NCBI GenBank assembly: GCA_036446035.1
Contig: JAZFSG010000128.1
Location: forward strand, 1 to 8,623
Origin: CAXMQS01 sp036446035
GTDB lineage: Bacteria; Actinomycetota; Acidimicrobiia; Spongiisociales; JAOTWH01
DNA length: 8,623 nt
Reading direction: 5' to 3'
In this document: in pieces, positions 1 through 6,527 of the stretch
Layout of the letters: each line of letters starts with the position of its first letter
How positions within the stretch are numbered: position 1 is the stretch's first letter
Translations under genes and position numbers: made by a program
Notes under the pieces: model-generated
What the model saw: only the letters and a program-made list of their open reading frames with translations
What the model was told of the DNA's origin: nothing
Database searches by the model: none

Positions 1-143
1 ACCTGTGGGCGCGGTACGAGGTGTTCGGGCAGCCGACCGTATTCCTAATCAGCTCAGATGACGTCGTGCTCGGCCAGTGGTATGGGGAGCAGATGGAGAC
101 GACCATCCGCGACGTGCTCGACCAGATGGTCGCCATCGGCTGA
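1..143 (+). CDS. C-terminal end of a thioredoxin-fold protein (partial)
   Basis: The reading frame is open from the left edge (first full codon at base 3) to the TGA at 141-143, giving 46 visible residues. They contain FGQPTVFLI, which matches the cis-proline loop and following beta strand of thioredoxin-like proteins. A short charged turn, a second strand ending in a glycine (GQWYG) and a final amphipathic helix follow. This is the usual C-terminal half of a TlpA/thioredoxin domain. The active-site CxxC, if present, lies outside the window, so it is unknown whether the protein is redox-active. It is transcribed toward the ccm region and is not part of that operon. A link to thiol supply for cytochrome c maturation, as with CcdA/thioredoxin pairs, is possible but is only inference. 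The fold assignment is fairly secure; the specific function is not. Confidence 0.72.
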   Translation, partial: LWARYEVFGQPTVFLISSDDVVLGQWYGEQMETTIRDVLDQMVAIG

Positions 144-149
144 TAGCCG
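137..149. terminator. Small hairpin spanning two convergent stop codons
   Basis: A perfect 5-bp inverted repeat, CGGCT-GAT-AGCCG, covers the stop codon of the plus-strand thioredoxin-like gene and reaches to within one base of the convergent membrane protein's stop. Only 6 bp (144-149) separate the two stop codons, so any bidirectional terminator must overlap the coding ends. The stem is short and has no T-run on either side, so a terminator role is weakly supported. Confidence 0.22.
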
Positions 150-1649
150 CTAGGGCGTAACCAAGGTGAAGAACGGAGTAGCCACGATGACGCGTCCCAT
201 CGCCTCGAGATCGGCGGATACCACCTCGCCGACATCTTCTGGAGCGAACAAGATGAGGGTGGCCTTGTAGTCCGTCAGCAGCTCGACGCGGCGAAACGGC
301 GTCGTGGTCTCTGCGAAGAACTCGTCACGATCGGCAACCCTGGCTTCGATGTCATCTACGCCAAAGGTGTCGCGGCGCACCGCAGTCACCTTGCCGCTAA
401 AGGCGGGCAGGACGAAGCCGGTGACCTCGTCCGCCATCACGATGGCTTCATCGGGGACGACCGCGGCGATGTCCTCCATCTGGTTCACGATGCCGGTTTC
501 GCCCGTCGTCGGCAGGTCGCTGATACCGCTAACGGTGAAGCGCTTGCCTCCGACGTCGGCGATGAGCACGAAGACGTGCCCGACGATGAGCACCGCCACT
601 ACGGCACGGAGGGCTACGGCAGCCGGCTCCGCCGCTCTCAGATGTCGCCTCCACGGAAGCAGCCACGCCACCACGGCGACGTGGAGATAGAACACTGCAT
701 AGATGAGGAACCTGCCGCCGAGGGGGACGACAACGACGGTATTAGCCAGCCACAGCACCGTCATGACGACGGCCCCTCCGACAAGTGCCAGGCGACGCCG
801 GCCCCCCAGTTTGGCGAGGGCGTAGATGCCGACGAAGGCTGGAGCCACCATGGCCAGCACTCGGCCGACGCTGTAGAAGGGGATAGGCAGCCGGTCGCCC
901 TCCCCGAAGACGAGAGGCTCGGTGACGACGTCGAGGAGCGAGAAGAAGGGCCAGGCGAAGGCCGCCACCACACCTGCGACCGCAGCTAGGCCCGGGGCAA
1001 CGAAGCGACGCCATCCCTGGTCGACGGCGACCACAGCCGCCACCGAGTAAGTGAACATGGCAGACACGGGGTGGCTGATCATGGCAATGGCGCTGAGCAA
1101 ACCGGTGGCCCCGAGCCACCACTTGTTGGCGTCGTTGGCAGCACGCGCCGCTGCCAGGACCATCGCCATTCCGGCGACGAATCCCCAGGCCGACGGATAG
1201 CCGGCGACCGCGACCAGGCTGCGCAACTCAAAGAGCCCAGACCACGGTGTTGCCAGGCCCCAGCCGAACAGCAGCAGGCCGAGACCGACTAGCGGTGCCC
1301 AAGGTTCTGCCGGCAGCAGCAGCCGGTAGAAGCCGTACATGACCGCCGTCACAAGCGCCGTCGCCATGATCGCCGAGAGAGCGAACGTCGTCACCGCGCT
1401 CCACTCGAAGAGGTCGGACAGCGCGGCCAGCGGTAGGAAGGGCGGGATGTAACGAGCCGATGGCGTCGTCACGGCGAGGTGAGGGTGCCCCGGGTCTGTG
1501 ATGTCGGAGGCCCACTCGTCGAGCGCCGCCACGTGCGACCAGGCATCGGACGCTGGAAGGGCCGTTGCCGTTGGTGCTGTGAGGTTGACGACGGCCACCA
1601 CCGCGACGATTGCTGCGGCGGCCGCCATGTAGGCGTGACGGGCCGACAT
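150..1649 (-). CDS. Polytopic membrane protein, GT-C glycosyltransferase-like, specificity unknown
   Basis: This is a 499-residue protein starting at the ATG 1649-1647 and ending with TAG at 152-150. An N-terminal hydrophobic segment (about residues 8-24) is followed by an exported-looking loop with SDAWSH (34-39), then about nine to eleven further hydrophobic segments between roughly residues 70 and 365. A soluble C-terminal domain of about 130 residues follows. An acidic residue (D35) in the first large external loop and a soluble tail are typical of GT-C-fold enzymes, which use polyprenyl-phosphate sugars. The tail also has the pattern R-x-x-F-F ... R-x-x-L-L-x-x-Y common at the ends of such proteins. 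No exact family was recognised, so the enzyme class is inference. The gene lies 52 bp downstream of ccmG with its own -10-like box close to the ATG, so it may be transcribed separately. It is the only gene of the minus-strand run with no evident role in cytochrome maturation. Confidence 0.7.
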   Translation of the reverse strand: MSARHAYMAAAAAIVAVVAVVNLTAPTATALPASDAWSHVAALDEWASDITDPGHPHLAVTTPSARYIPPFLPLAALSDLFEWSAVTTFALSAIMATALVTAVMYGFYRLLLPAEPWAPLVGLGLLLFGWGLATPWSGLFELRSLVAVAGYPSAWGFVAGMAMVLAAARAANDANKWWLGATGLLSAIAMISHPVSAMFTYSVAAVVAVDQGWRRFVAPGLAAVAGVVAAFAWPFFSLLDVVTEPLVFGEGDRLPIPFYSVGRVLAMVAPAFVGIYALAKLGGRRRLALVGGAVVMTVLWLANTVVVVPLGGRFLIYAVFYLHVAVVAWLLPWRRHLRAAEPAAVALRAVVAVLIVGHVFVLIADVGGKRFTVSGISDLPTTGETGIVNQMEDIAAVVPDEAIVMADEVTGFVLPAFSGKVTAVRRDTFGVDDIEARVADRDEFFAETTTPFRRVELLTDYKATLILFAPEDVGEVVSADLEAMGRVIVATPFFTLVTP

Positions 1650-1658
1650 TCTTGGGCG

Positions 1659-1664
1659 AGTCTA
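1659..1664 (-). promoter_or_regulatory. -10-like box TAGACT before the membrane protein gene
   Basis: Read on the minus strand, TAGACT fits the TAnnnT pattern of a sigma-70-type -10 element. It ends 9 nt before the ATG at 1649, so transcription would start at or very near the start codon, and no clear Shine-Dalgarno sequence is present. It lies within a 13-nt sequence, CGTAGACTCGCCC (1666-1654), that occurs again before ccmA. No convincing -35 box was found. The repetition in two start-proximal positions is the main support. Confidence 0.5.
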
Positions 1665-1672
1665 CGGACAGC

Positions 1673-1701
1673 GCCCGGCGTCGAGCGGCCTATCGCCGGG
1701 C
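1673..1701 (-). terminator. Perfect 8-bp GC inverted repeat directly after ccmG
   Basis: GCCCGGCG (1673-1680) and CGCCGGGC (1694-1701) form a perfect inverted repeat around a 13-nt loop. It starts immediately after the ccmG stop codon (1704-1702). As RNA it would be a strong GC hairpin at the operon end, but no U-run follows, so it is not a textbook intrinsic terminator. Its loop overlaps where a -35 region would lie for the box at 1659-1664, so it could instead be an operator for the downstream membrane protein gene. Terminator and operator cannot be separated from sequence alone. Confidence 0.42.
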
Positions 1702-2247
1702 TCAGTCTGCGGTGGCGTCTGCGAGGAGGAGCTGTTGGAGTGCGGACTCCAGTATCTCGGCGTCTATCTCCCCGCGCACCACACCGGCGATGTTGCCGTC
1801 CCTGCCGATCAAGAAGGTCTCGGGGATTCCGAAGACACCGAAGGAGATGGCGGCGCGGCCCCCCCCGTCGGTGACGGCCTCGTAACCCCTGCCGAACTCG
1901 TCAAGGAACGCTGAAGCGGTGTCTGTCTCATCCTGGTAGACGATGCCGACGAAGCGCACTCCGGCATCCTCCCAACGATCGGCCGCATCCAGGAGCACCG
2001 GATGCTCGGCGCGACACGGAAAACACCACGATGCCCAGAAGTTGACGACCAGTATCTCGCCGTCTGCCGCCGCCAGGTCGACGGATCCGTTCCCCTCGAG
2101 ATAGGGGAGATCGAGGGCCGGAGCCGGTGTCCCCACCAGAGGTGACACCACGGCGTTGGGGTCGGAGCCAAAGCGCGTCGCCATAGCCATCACGACCACC
2201 CCCACGAGGACGGAGGCGATGGTTACGACAAGAACCTGTCTGCTCAT
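1702..2247 (-). CDS. ccmG: CcmG/DsbE-type membrane-anchored thiol:disulfide oxidoreductase
   Basis: This 181-residue protein is anchored by an N-terminal hydrophobic segment (about 4-23), with a thioredoxin fold on the outer face of the membrane. The active site is W74-C-F-P-C78 within NFWASWCFPC. The cis-proline loop is GVFGIPETFLI (137-147, P142); the G-x-P-E-T-F form is characteristic of CcmG/DsbE and the related TlpA/ResA proteins. In System I it passes reductant to CcmH and apocytochrome c so that haem can be attached to reduced CxxCH thiols. Its length fits the family. The ATG overlaps the ccmH stop as ATGA, so it is the last gene of the ccm operon. The order ccmH then ccmG is the reverse of the enterobacterial operon. 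Position and motifs together make the CcmG call strong, although a ResA/TlpA-like name would be the alternative by domain alone. Confidence 0.92.
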   Translation of the reverse strand: MSRQVLVVTIASVLVGVVVMAMATRFGSDPNAVVSPLVGTPAPALDLPYLEGNGSVDLAAADGEILVVNFWASWCFPCRAEHPVLLDAADRWEDAGVRFVGIVYQDETDTASAFLDEFGRGYEAVTDGGGRAAISFGVFGIPETFLIGRDGNIAGVVRGEIDAEILESALQQLLLADATAD

Positions 2248-3326
2248 GACGCCGTCGCCTCGGCGAGCATCGATTCTGCCTCTTGGCGAACTTCGTCGGG
2301 GACGTCGTTGGTGGCGAGGACCTGGCGGAGCAGGGGAGCGGCACCTTCGGGGTCATCGAGTCCGAAAAGCCGGACGTTGGCCAAGAACCATTGGGCTTGG
2401 GTGTAGTCGGGAGCGGCGTCGAGGCTTCGCTCGAGGTAGGCGGCGGCTGTGTCCGGGCTGTCGTTCAGGTAGACCATCCAACCCACATTGGCGAGGGCCT
2501 CGGGATCGGCCTCCTTCTCCAGGACAGCGAGATAGTGAGGAAGCGCCGCCGAGAAGTCACCCTCGTTGAAGTAGCGGCGCGCCAGAGCGAGGCGCATGGG
2601 GATGACTTCGGGGTTGGCGGCGACAACGGCCTCTAGCTCCTCGTTGGTCACGTTCGACAGGTCACGGGGACCGTCGTCAACGATCCCTCCGGTTAGGAGC
2701 CCGCCGACGGGCCGAGCCTCACTCGAGCGGACAACGGCGAAACCTACAGCACCGATAGCCACCGCCATCACGGTGACCCCGGCTGCGACTCTCGAGCCGC
2801 GTGATGAGGTCGGCTGGGGTGGCGGCGCCTTCGTCTCCGCTTCATAGGTCGAAAGCAGTTTCGAGGCCGCCGCATCATCGAGCTCGCCCATCTCCACCTG
2901 CCGCGCCAGGTCCCTGCGATCCTCCTCGATGACTTCGGAAGCAACTGCCGAGGCGCCGCGACGCCGGCGCGAGGCGATGACGGCGATGCCGCCGCCGGCA
3001 GCCACAACCGGGAGGATCCACAGCACCAGCGTCCGCCCCTTGGCCGGAGCATCGAGCACGATCCACTCGCCATAGCGGGCTACGAAGAAGTCGATTATCT
3101 CGCCGTCTGAGGAGCCGGCGGCTATCTGCTCATCGATGAGCGACTGGATGTCGCGAGCGGTTTGGCTGGTGGAGTCCGCAACGGACTCGCTCTGGCAGAC
3201 CGGACATCGCAGCCGGGCGCCGAGGGCCTCGCCGCGGTCGCCGGCGCTCGAATCGCCGGTGAAGACCATCACGGCCAGTACCACCGCGGCGAGCGCGGTC
3301 GCCAGGGCTCCGAGTCGCCTAGGCAC
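2244..3326 (-). CDS. ccmH: CcmH/CcmI-type cytochrome c maturation protein (CxxC module fused to TPR module)
   Basis: This is a bipartite, 360-residue assembly protein. The first module has an N-terminal hydrophobic segment (about 5-22) and the family motif LRCPVCQSESVADS with C41 and C44. It continues into the helical domain ending RYGEWIVLDAP (84-94) and a membrane helix (about 99-118). These features match CcmH/CycL, which reduces or holds apocytochrome c for the haem lyase CcmF. A charged segment (131-164, containing GELD) and another membrane helix (about 180-199) lead to a C-terminal helical-repeat domain (about 220-360) resembling the CcmI/NrfG TPR part that binds apocytochrome c. I chose the GTG at 3326-3324. 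It has GAGGA 8 nt upstream, overlaps ccmF by 8 bp, and directly precedes the hydrophobic segment. A start at 3410 would add 28 Ser/Pro/Arg-rich residues inside ccmF. The overall length resembles the fused E. coli CcmH. Confidence 0.92.
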   Translation of the reverse strand: MPRRLGALATALAAVVLAVMVFTGDSSAGDRGEALGARLRCPVCQSESVADSTSQTARDIQSLIDEQIAAGSSDGEIIDFFVARYGEWIVLDAPAKGRTLVLWILPVVAAGGGIAVIASRRRRGASAVASEVIEEDRRDLARQVEMGELDDAAASKLLSTYEAETKAPPPQPTSSRGSRVAAGVTVMAVAIGAVGFAVVRSSEARPVGGLLTGGIVDDGPRDLSNVTNEELEAVVAANPEVIPMRLALARRYFNEGDFSAALPHYLAVLEKEADPEALANVGWMVYLNDSPDTAAAYLERSLDAAPDYTQAQWFLANVRLFGLDDPEGAAPLLRQVLATNDVPDEVRQEAESMLAEATAS

Positions 3327-5280
3327 GGACGAGTTCCTCGGCGTCGGCCTCTCGCTCCTTACGGCCAACCGTGAGGGGCCAGGCGGCCCCGCCGACGATG
3401 ACGAACCCACCGACCCACAGCATCCACATCAGCGGATTGCGGAAGAGGTCGGCCGAGATGCCTCCGCCATCTATGCGCGTGAGCGACACGTAGAAGTCTT
3501 CGGTGAGGCCGACGCGTAGCGCCGGGCTGGGAACCGATTGGCGGCGCCCGGTGTAGGTGTTGATGCTGGGGCGCAAGGTGACCAGCCGCTCGCCGTGGCG
3601 CGACAGAGACAGCTCGGCTCCAACGACGGTGCGGTTGGCCTCGTTGCGAGAGAACGGAGCCTCGTAGGTGAGTTCGTATCCGCCGAAGGAGGCGGTCTCG
3701 CCGAGTTCCAAGCTGACCTCGGCCTTCTCAGCGAACACCGTCGACATGGTGAGGGCAACCGCCACAAGTGCCACACCGAAGTGAGCTATCTGGCCTCCCC
3801 AGTACCCGCTGTCGCGGCGCATCAGGCGCCACGCGGCTGCGGGCACTGACCTTTCCGACCCGGCTGCAGCCCGACGAGCCAGCCACCACAGGTGACGCAC
3901 CATCGACGACACCACGAACGTTGCCAGCACGACGACGAGCACGGCACCCCAATGACGCGTTGCCAACAACGCGGTTGCCAACCCTGCCGCCACGGCTATC
4001 CGCACCGGAGAGCGCAGTCGCTCCCAGGTGACCGTCGCAGTGGCGACTCGATACGGGGTGACCGGCCCAAGGCCCATCGCCACCAGCAGGACAAGGGATA
4101 GCGGGACGGCGGCCCGGTCGAAGAACGGCCTGCCTACCGACACCTGGTCCGACGAGAACGCCTCGACTAGCAATGGATAGGTGGTGCCCATGAGCACGGC
4201 GAAGGCGAAGAGCGTTAGCAGGAGGTTGTTGGCAAGGAAGACACCCTCGCGACTGGCCAGGGATTCCAGGCGAGGGGCTCCCGCTACCACGTGCAGGCGC
4301 GTCACCAACAGAGCGAACGAGCCGAGCGTTACCACCGTGAAGAACACCAGCAGGGCCGGCCCAACTGCCGACTGCGTGAAGCTGTGCACCGAGGCGATGA
4401 CGCCGCTCCTGGTGAGGAAGGTGCCGAAGATCGTCAGGGCGAAGGTCGTGATGACAAGAGTCATGTTCCACGCCGCCAGCATGCCGCGGCGTCGTTGCAC
4501 GATGGAGGAGTGGATGAAGGCGGTGGCAGTCAACCACGGGAGGAACGAGGCATTCTCGACGGGATCCCATGCCCAGTAGCCGCCCCAGCCGAGAACGGCG
4601 TATGACCATAGAGCTCCGAGCGTGATGCCGGCGGTCAGGAAGCCCCACGCCACCAAAGTCGTGTTGCGTGTTCGCTCGAGCCACGCCGACCCCGACGTGC
4701 CGTCGACCAGGGCGGCGATGGCGAAGGCGAAGGGCACGGTCAAGCCGACGAGCCCCATGTACAGGAGCGGCGGGTGAACGGCCATCAGGATGTTGTTCTC
4801 CAGAAGCGGGTTGGGCCCGACGCCGTCGAGAGGGGTTATCGCCGAGGCCGCGAATGGGTTGGAGGCGGTCGCCAGCAAACCGAAGAAGAAGCTGGCGACG
4901 GCGCCCATGACGGCGAGAGCACCAAGCGACATCGGGTTGCCACGGTCAGCCTTGGTCCAAACCCACCAGGTGTACCCGGCCAGGACGAGACCCCACAGCA
5001 CGAGGCTGCCCTCGAGGGCCGCCCAGGCCGAGGCGATGGTGAAGAGCAGGGGAGTAGAACGAGCATGGTTGTCGGCGACATAGGCGATGGAGAAGTCATG
5101 GCTGATGAGCGCGAACTGAAGTGCCACCATTGCCGTAAGGGAACCGGTGACTAGCCCGATCATGGCCCAGCGCAGCCAGGGAGCTGGAAGGCCTGACCGA
5201 CGCCGCATGCTCCCGACAACGATGGCTATCGAAGACGCCAGCGCAACGATGACGGCGCTGTAGCCGATGGCTGCGGTCAC
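3319..5280 (-). CDS. ccmF: CcmF-type haem lyase subunit of cytochrome c synthesis
   Basis: This 653-residue polytopic membrane protein is the core of the System I haem ligation complex, which takes haem from CcmE and attaches it to apocytochrome c held by CcmH. The tryptophan-rich WWD motif is WGGYWAWDPVEN (232-243). Histidines corresponding by context to the four conserved CcmF histidines are visible: H169 in AVHPPLLYMG, H257 in TATAFIHSS, H299 in VIASVHSF and H500 in YWGGQIAHFG. Between the last two membrane helices (about 515-615) lies the large external domain usual in CcmF. The length fits the family. Translation starts at the GTG 5280-5278, overlapping the ccmE stop as GTGA, with GGAGGT upstream at 5297-5292. 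It ends TAG at 3321-3319, 8 bp inside the ccmH start. NrfE is the close paralogue, but the full ccm context favours CcmF. Confidence 0.96.
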   Translation of the reverse strand: MTAAIGYSAVIVALASSIAIVVGSMRRRSGLPAPWLRWAMIGLVTGSLTAMVALQFALISHDFSIAYVADNHARSTPLLFTIASAWAALEGSLVLWGLVLAGYTWWVWTKADRGNPMSLGALAVMGAVASFFFGLLATASNPFAASAITPLDGVGPNPLLENNILMAVHPPLLYMGLVGLTVPFAFAIAALVDGTSGSAWLERTRNTTLVAWGFLTAGITLGALWSYAVLGWGGYWAWDPVENASFLPWLTATAFIHSSIVQRRRGMLAAWNMTLVITTFALTIFGTFLTRSGVIASVHSFTQSAVGPALLVFFTVVTLGSFALLVTRLHVVAGAPRLESLASREGVFLANNLLLTLFAFAVLMGTTYPLLVEAFSSDQVSVGRPFFDRAAVPLSLVLLVAMGLGPVTPYRVATATVTWERLRSPVRIAVAAGLATALLATRHWGAVLVVVLATFVVSSMVRHLWWLARRAAAGSERSVPAAAWRLMRRDSGYWGGQIAHFGVALVAVALTMSTVFAEKAEVSLELGETASFGGYELTYEAPFSRNEANRTVVGAELSLSRHGERLVTLRPSINTYTGRRQSVPSPALRVGLTEDFYVSLTRIDGGGISADLFRNPLMWMLWVGGFVIVGGAAWPLTVGRKEREADAEELVRA

Positions 5281-5690
5281 GGTGCCGCCTGACCTCCGGG
5301 CAGCTCATAGGTGTCGTCCCGCGTTCGGTACTGCTCGTCGTGGCGGATGATCATGGTGTCCGAGCGGAAGACACCGTCTCGCCACGTTCCCTCGACTACG
5401 ACGCCGATCCCCTCTTGGAAGAGCTGTTGCGGAGCGCCGCTGTGGATGACCGTGACGGCCTCGAAGCCATCCGTGACCTCGAAGGTGACGTTCTCGGCGG
5501 TTGCCACGACGGTTCCCGCAACCACCTGTCCGCCGAGCCGGGTGCGACCAGCGTCTTCCGCCGAGTCGGCGAGGATCTCGGACGGAGTCTTGAAGTACAC
5601 GAGGCTGTCGTTGAGGCTGAATGCCATGAAGCCGATGGCGATGGCGATGAGGCCGATCGCCGGGATGATGAATGCCCGGTAGCGCTTCAC
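5277..5690 (-). CDS. ccmE: CcmE haem chaperone, His (HxxxY) type
   Basis: This is a 137-residue haem chaperone with an N-terminal membrane anchor (about 7-26) and a beta-barrel (OB-fold) domain. The segment LGGQVVAGTV (52-61) is the typical start of the CcmE barrel. The haem-binding site IIRHDEQY carries H117 and Y121, matching the H-x-x-x-Y motif in which the histidine bonds covalently to haem before delivery to CcmF. It is therefore the histidine type and not the cysteine CxxxY variant known from some archaea and other bacteria. The tail after the motif is short (16 residues). I chose the GTG at 5690-5688, which overlaps the ccmD stop as GTGA and leads straight into KRYRAF plus the anchor helix. 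The longer start at 5801 would add 37 residues that are only the shadow of ccmD in another frame. The upstream Shine-Dalgarno signal is weak, consistent with coupling to ccmD. Confidence 0.94.
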   Translation of the reverse strand: MKRYRAFIIPAIGLIAIAIGFMAFSLNDSLVYFKTPSEILADSAEDAGRTRLGGQVVAGTVVATAENVTFEVTDGFEAVTVIHSGAPQQLFQEGIGVVVEGTWRDGVFRSDTMIIRHDEQYRTRDDTYELPGGQAAP

Positions 5691-5809
5691 GACAGCTCGC
5701 GCAGTCGATCGTTGGCCCGGCGTACCCGCCACACCATCCAACCGACGTAGGAGACCAGCGTGCCGTAGACGGCGGCGTAGGCGAGCGCCACCCAGCCCCA
5801 ATCAGACAT
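5687..5809 (-). CDS. ccmD: CcmD-like small membrane protein of the haem export complex
   Basis: This is a 40-codon gene, ATG 5809-5807 to TGA 5689-5687, between ccmC and ccmE exactly where ccmD belongs. The product has one membrane helix (about residues 6-27, rich in W, Y, V and A) followed by a strongly basic tail containing RVRRANDRLREL. This matches the known CcmD pattern of a single helix and a charged cytoplasmic end. In System I, CcmD binds CcmC and CcmE and is needed to release holo-CcmE from the CcmABC complex. A good ribosome binding site, GAGGAG (5820-5815), lies 5 nt before the ATG. It overlaps ccmC by 8 bp and ccmE by 4 bp. Sequence conservation in this family is low, so the call rests on position, size, topology and the basic tail. 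Confidence 0.88.
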   Translation of the reverse strand: MSDWGWVALAYAAVYGTLVSYVGWMVWRVRRANDRLRELS

Positions 5810-6527
5810 CGGCGCTCCTCAGGTCGGGAGTCACCACGGCGGCTCCGGCGACGGGCAAGTCGCTCCGCCGCAGTGCAGCCTCTATCTCGTCCTCGGTGCT
5901 GGCAAGCTCGATGCGCCGCACCAGGAGCGCGACGTATACGACGGTGAAGGCGACCAAGGCCGCAAGGAAAGCAGCGACGAATGGCGGGTCCATTTCGAGA
6001 CCCCCGGGACGAGCGATGGATGCCTGCTGGTGCAGCGTTCTCCACCACACGACGGAGAAGTGAACGATCGGGATCTGGACGACTGCGAGCATGCCGAAGA
6101 TTGCGGAGCGCCGGGCTCGGGCCGTGGGGTCTTCGGTGCTGCGACGCAGCGCCAGATACCCGAGGTACACGAAGAACAGCACTGCCGTAAGCACCAGCCG
6201 GGCGTCCCAGGTCCACCACACTCCCCACGTCGGTTTTCCCCAGATCATCCCGCTGAGGATGGCCGCTCCCGTGAAGACGACGCCGATCTCGGCGGAGGCG
6301 CCCGCAGCTCTATCCCACCGGAGCGACTTGGTCTTCAGATAGGCGGCGCTGGCAACGAGCGTGACTGTGAACGACAGGTAGGCCAGCCAGATCGACGGAA
6401 CATGGACGAAGAGCATCCTTGCCAGGTCTCCCTGGGTCGCTTCCGGCGGAACCGCCAGGGCGGCGCTGAGGGCGGCGGCGATGCCGGCGAAGGCGCCTAT
6501 CTCGAGCAATCGGATCCGGGTCGTCAA
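5802..6527 (-). CDS. ccmC: CcmC haem-handling membrane protein
   Basis: This 241-residue protein has about six membrane helices and belongs to the haem-handling (WWD) superfamily with CcmF and CcsA. The WWD domain is WGKPTWGVWWTWDARL (96-111). The two flanking histidines expected to be external haem ligands are H42 in FVHVPS and H156 in IVHFSV, corresponding in context to H60 and H184 of E. coli CcmC. CcmC presents haem to CcmE for covalent attachment. Translation starts at a TTG (6527-6525), supported by AGGAGG at 6537-6532 and by a TTGA overlap with the ccmB stop. The first in-frame ATG further down (codon 38) would remove the first helix. The stop at 5804-5802 lies inside the ccmD start region. 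The C-terminal 30 or so residues after the last helix are acidic and probably cytoplasmic. Confidence 0.95.
   Translation of the reverse strand: MTTRIRLLEIGAFAGIAAALSAALAVPPEATQGDLARMLFVHVPSIWLAYLSFTVTLVASAAYLKTKSLRWDRAAGASAEIGVVFTGAAILSGMIWGKPTWGVWWTWDARLVLTAVLFFVYLGYLALRRSTEDPTARARRSAIFGMLAVVQIPIVHFSVVWWRTLHQQASIARPGGLEMDPPFVAAFLAALVAFTVVYVALLVRRIELASTEDEIEAALRRSDLPVAGAAVVTPDLRSADV

Noticed and set aside
304..1292. Several plus-strand open frames opposite the 499-residue membrane protein
   Set aside because: They are shadows of the minus-strand gene, with biased composition, mutual overlaps and no motifs.
3327..3410. 28-residue N-terminal extension of CcmH from a start at 3410
   Set aside because: It lies wholly inside ccmF and is Ser/Pro/Arg-rich. 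The GTG at 3326 has a good ribosome binding site and the normal 8-bp overlap.
3728..4684. 318-codon minus-strand frame inside ccmF
   Set aside because: It is an alternate frame of ccmF, which has unambiguous WWD and histidine motifs. The alternate product is His/Arg/Gly-rich with no membrane pattern.
5277..5801. Longer CcmE starting at 5801 (174 residues)
   Set aside because: The extra 37 residues are Arg/Gly-rich with no homology sense and coincide with ccmD in another frame. The GTG at 5690 overlaps the ccmD stop and precedes the membrane anchor directly.
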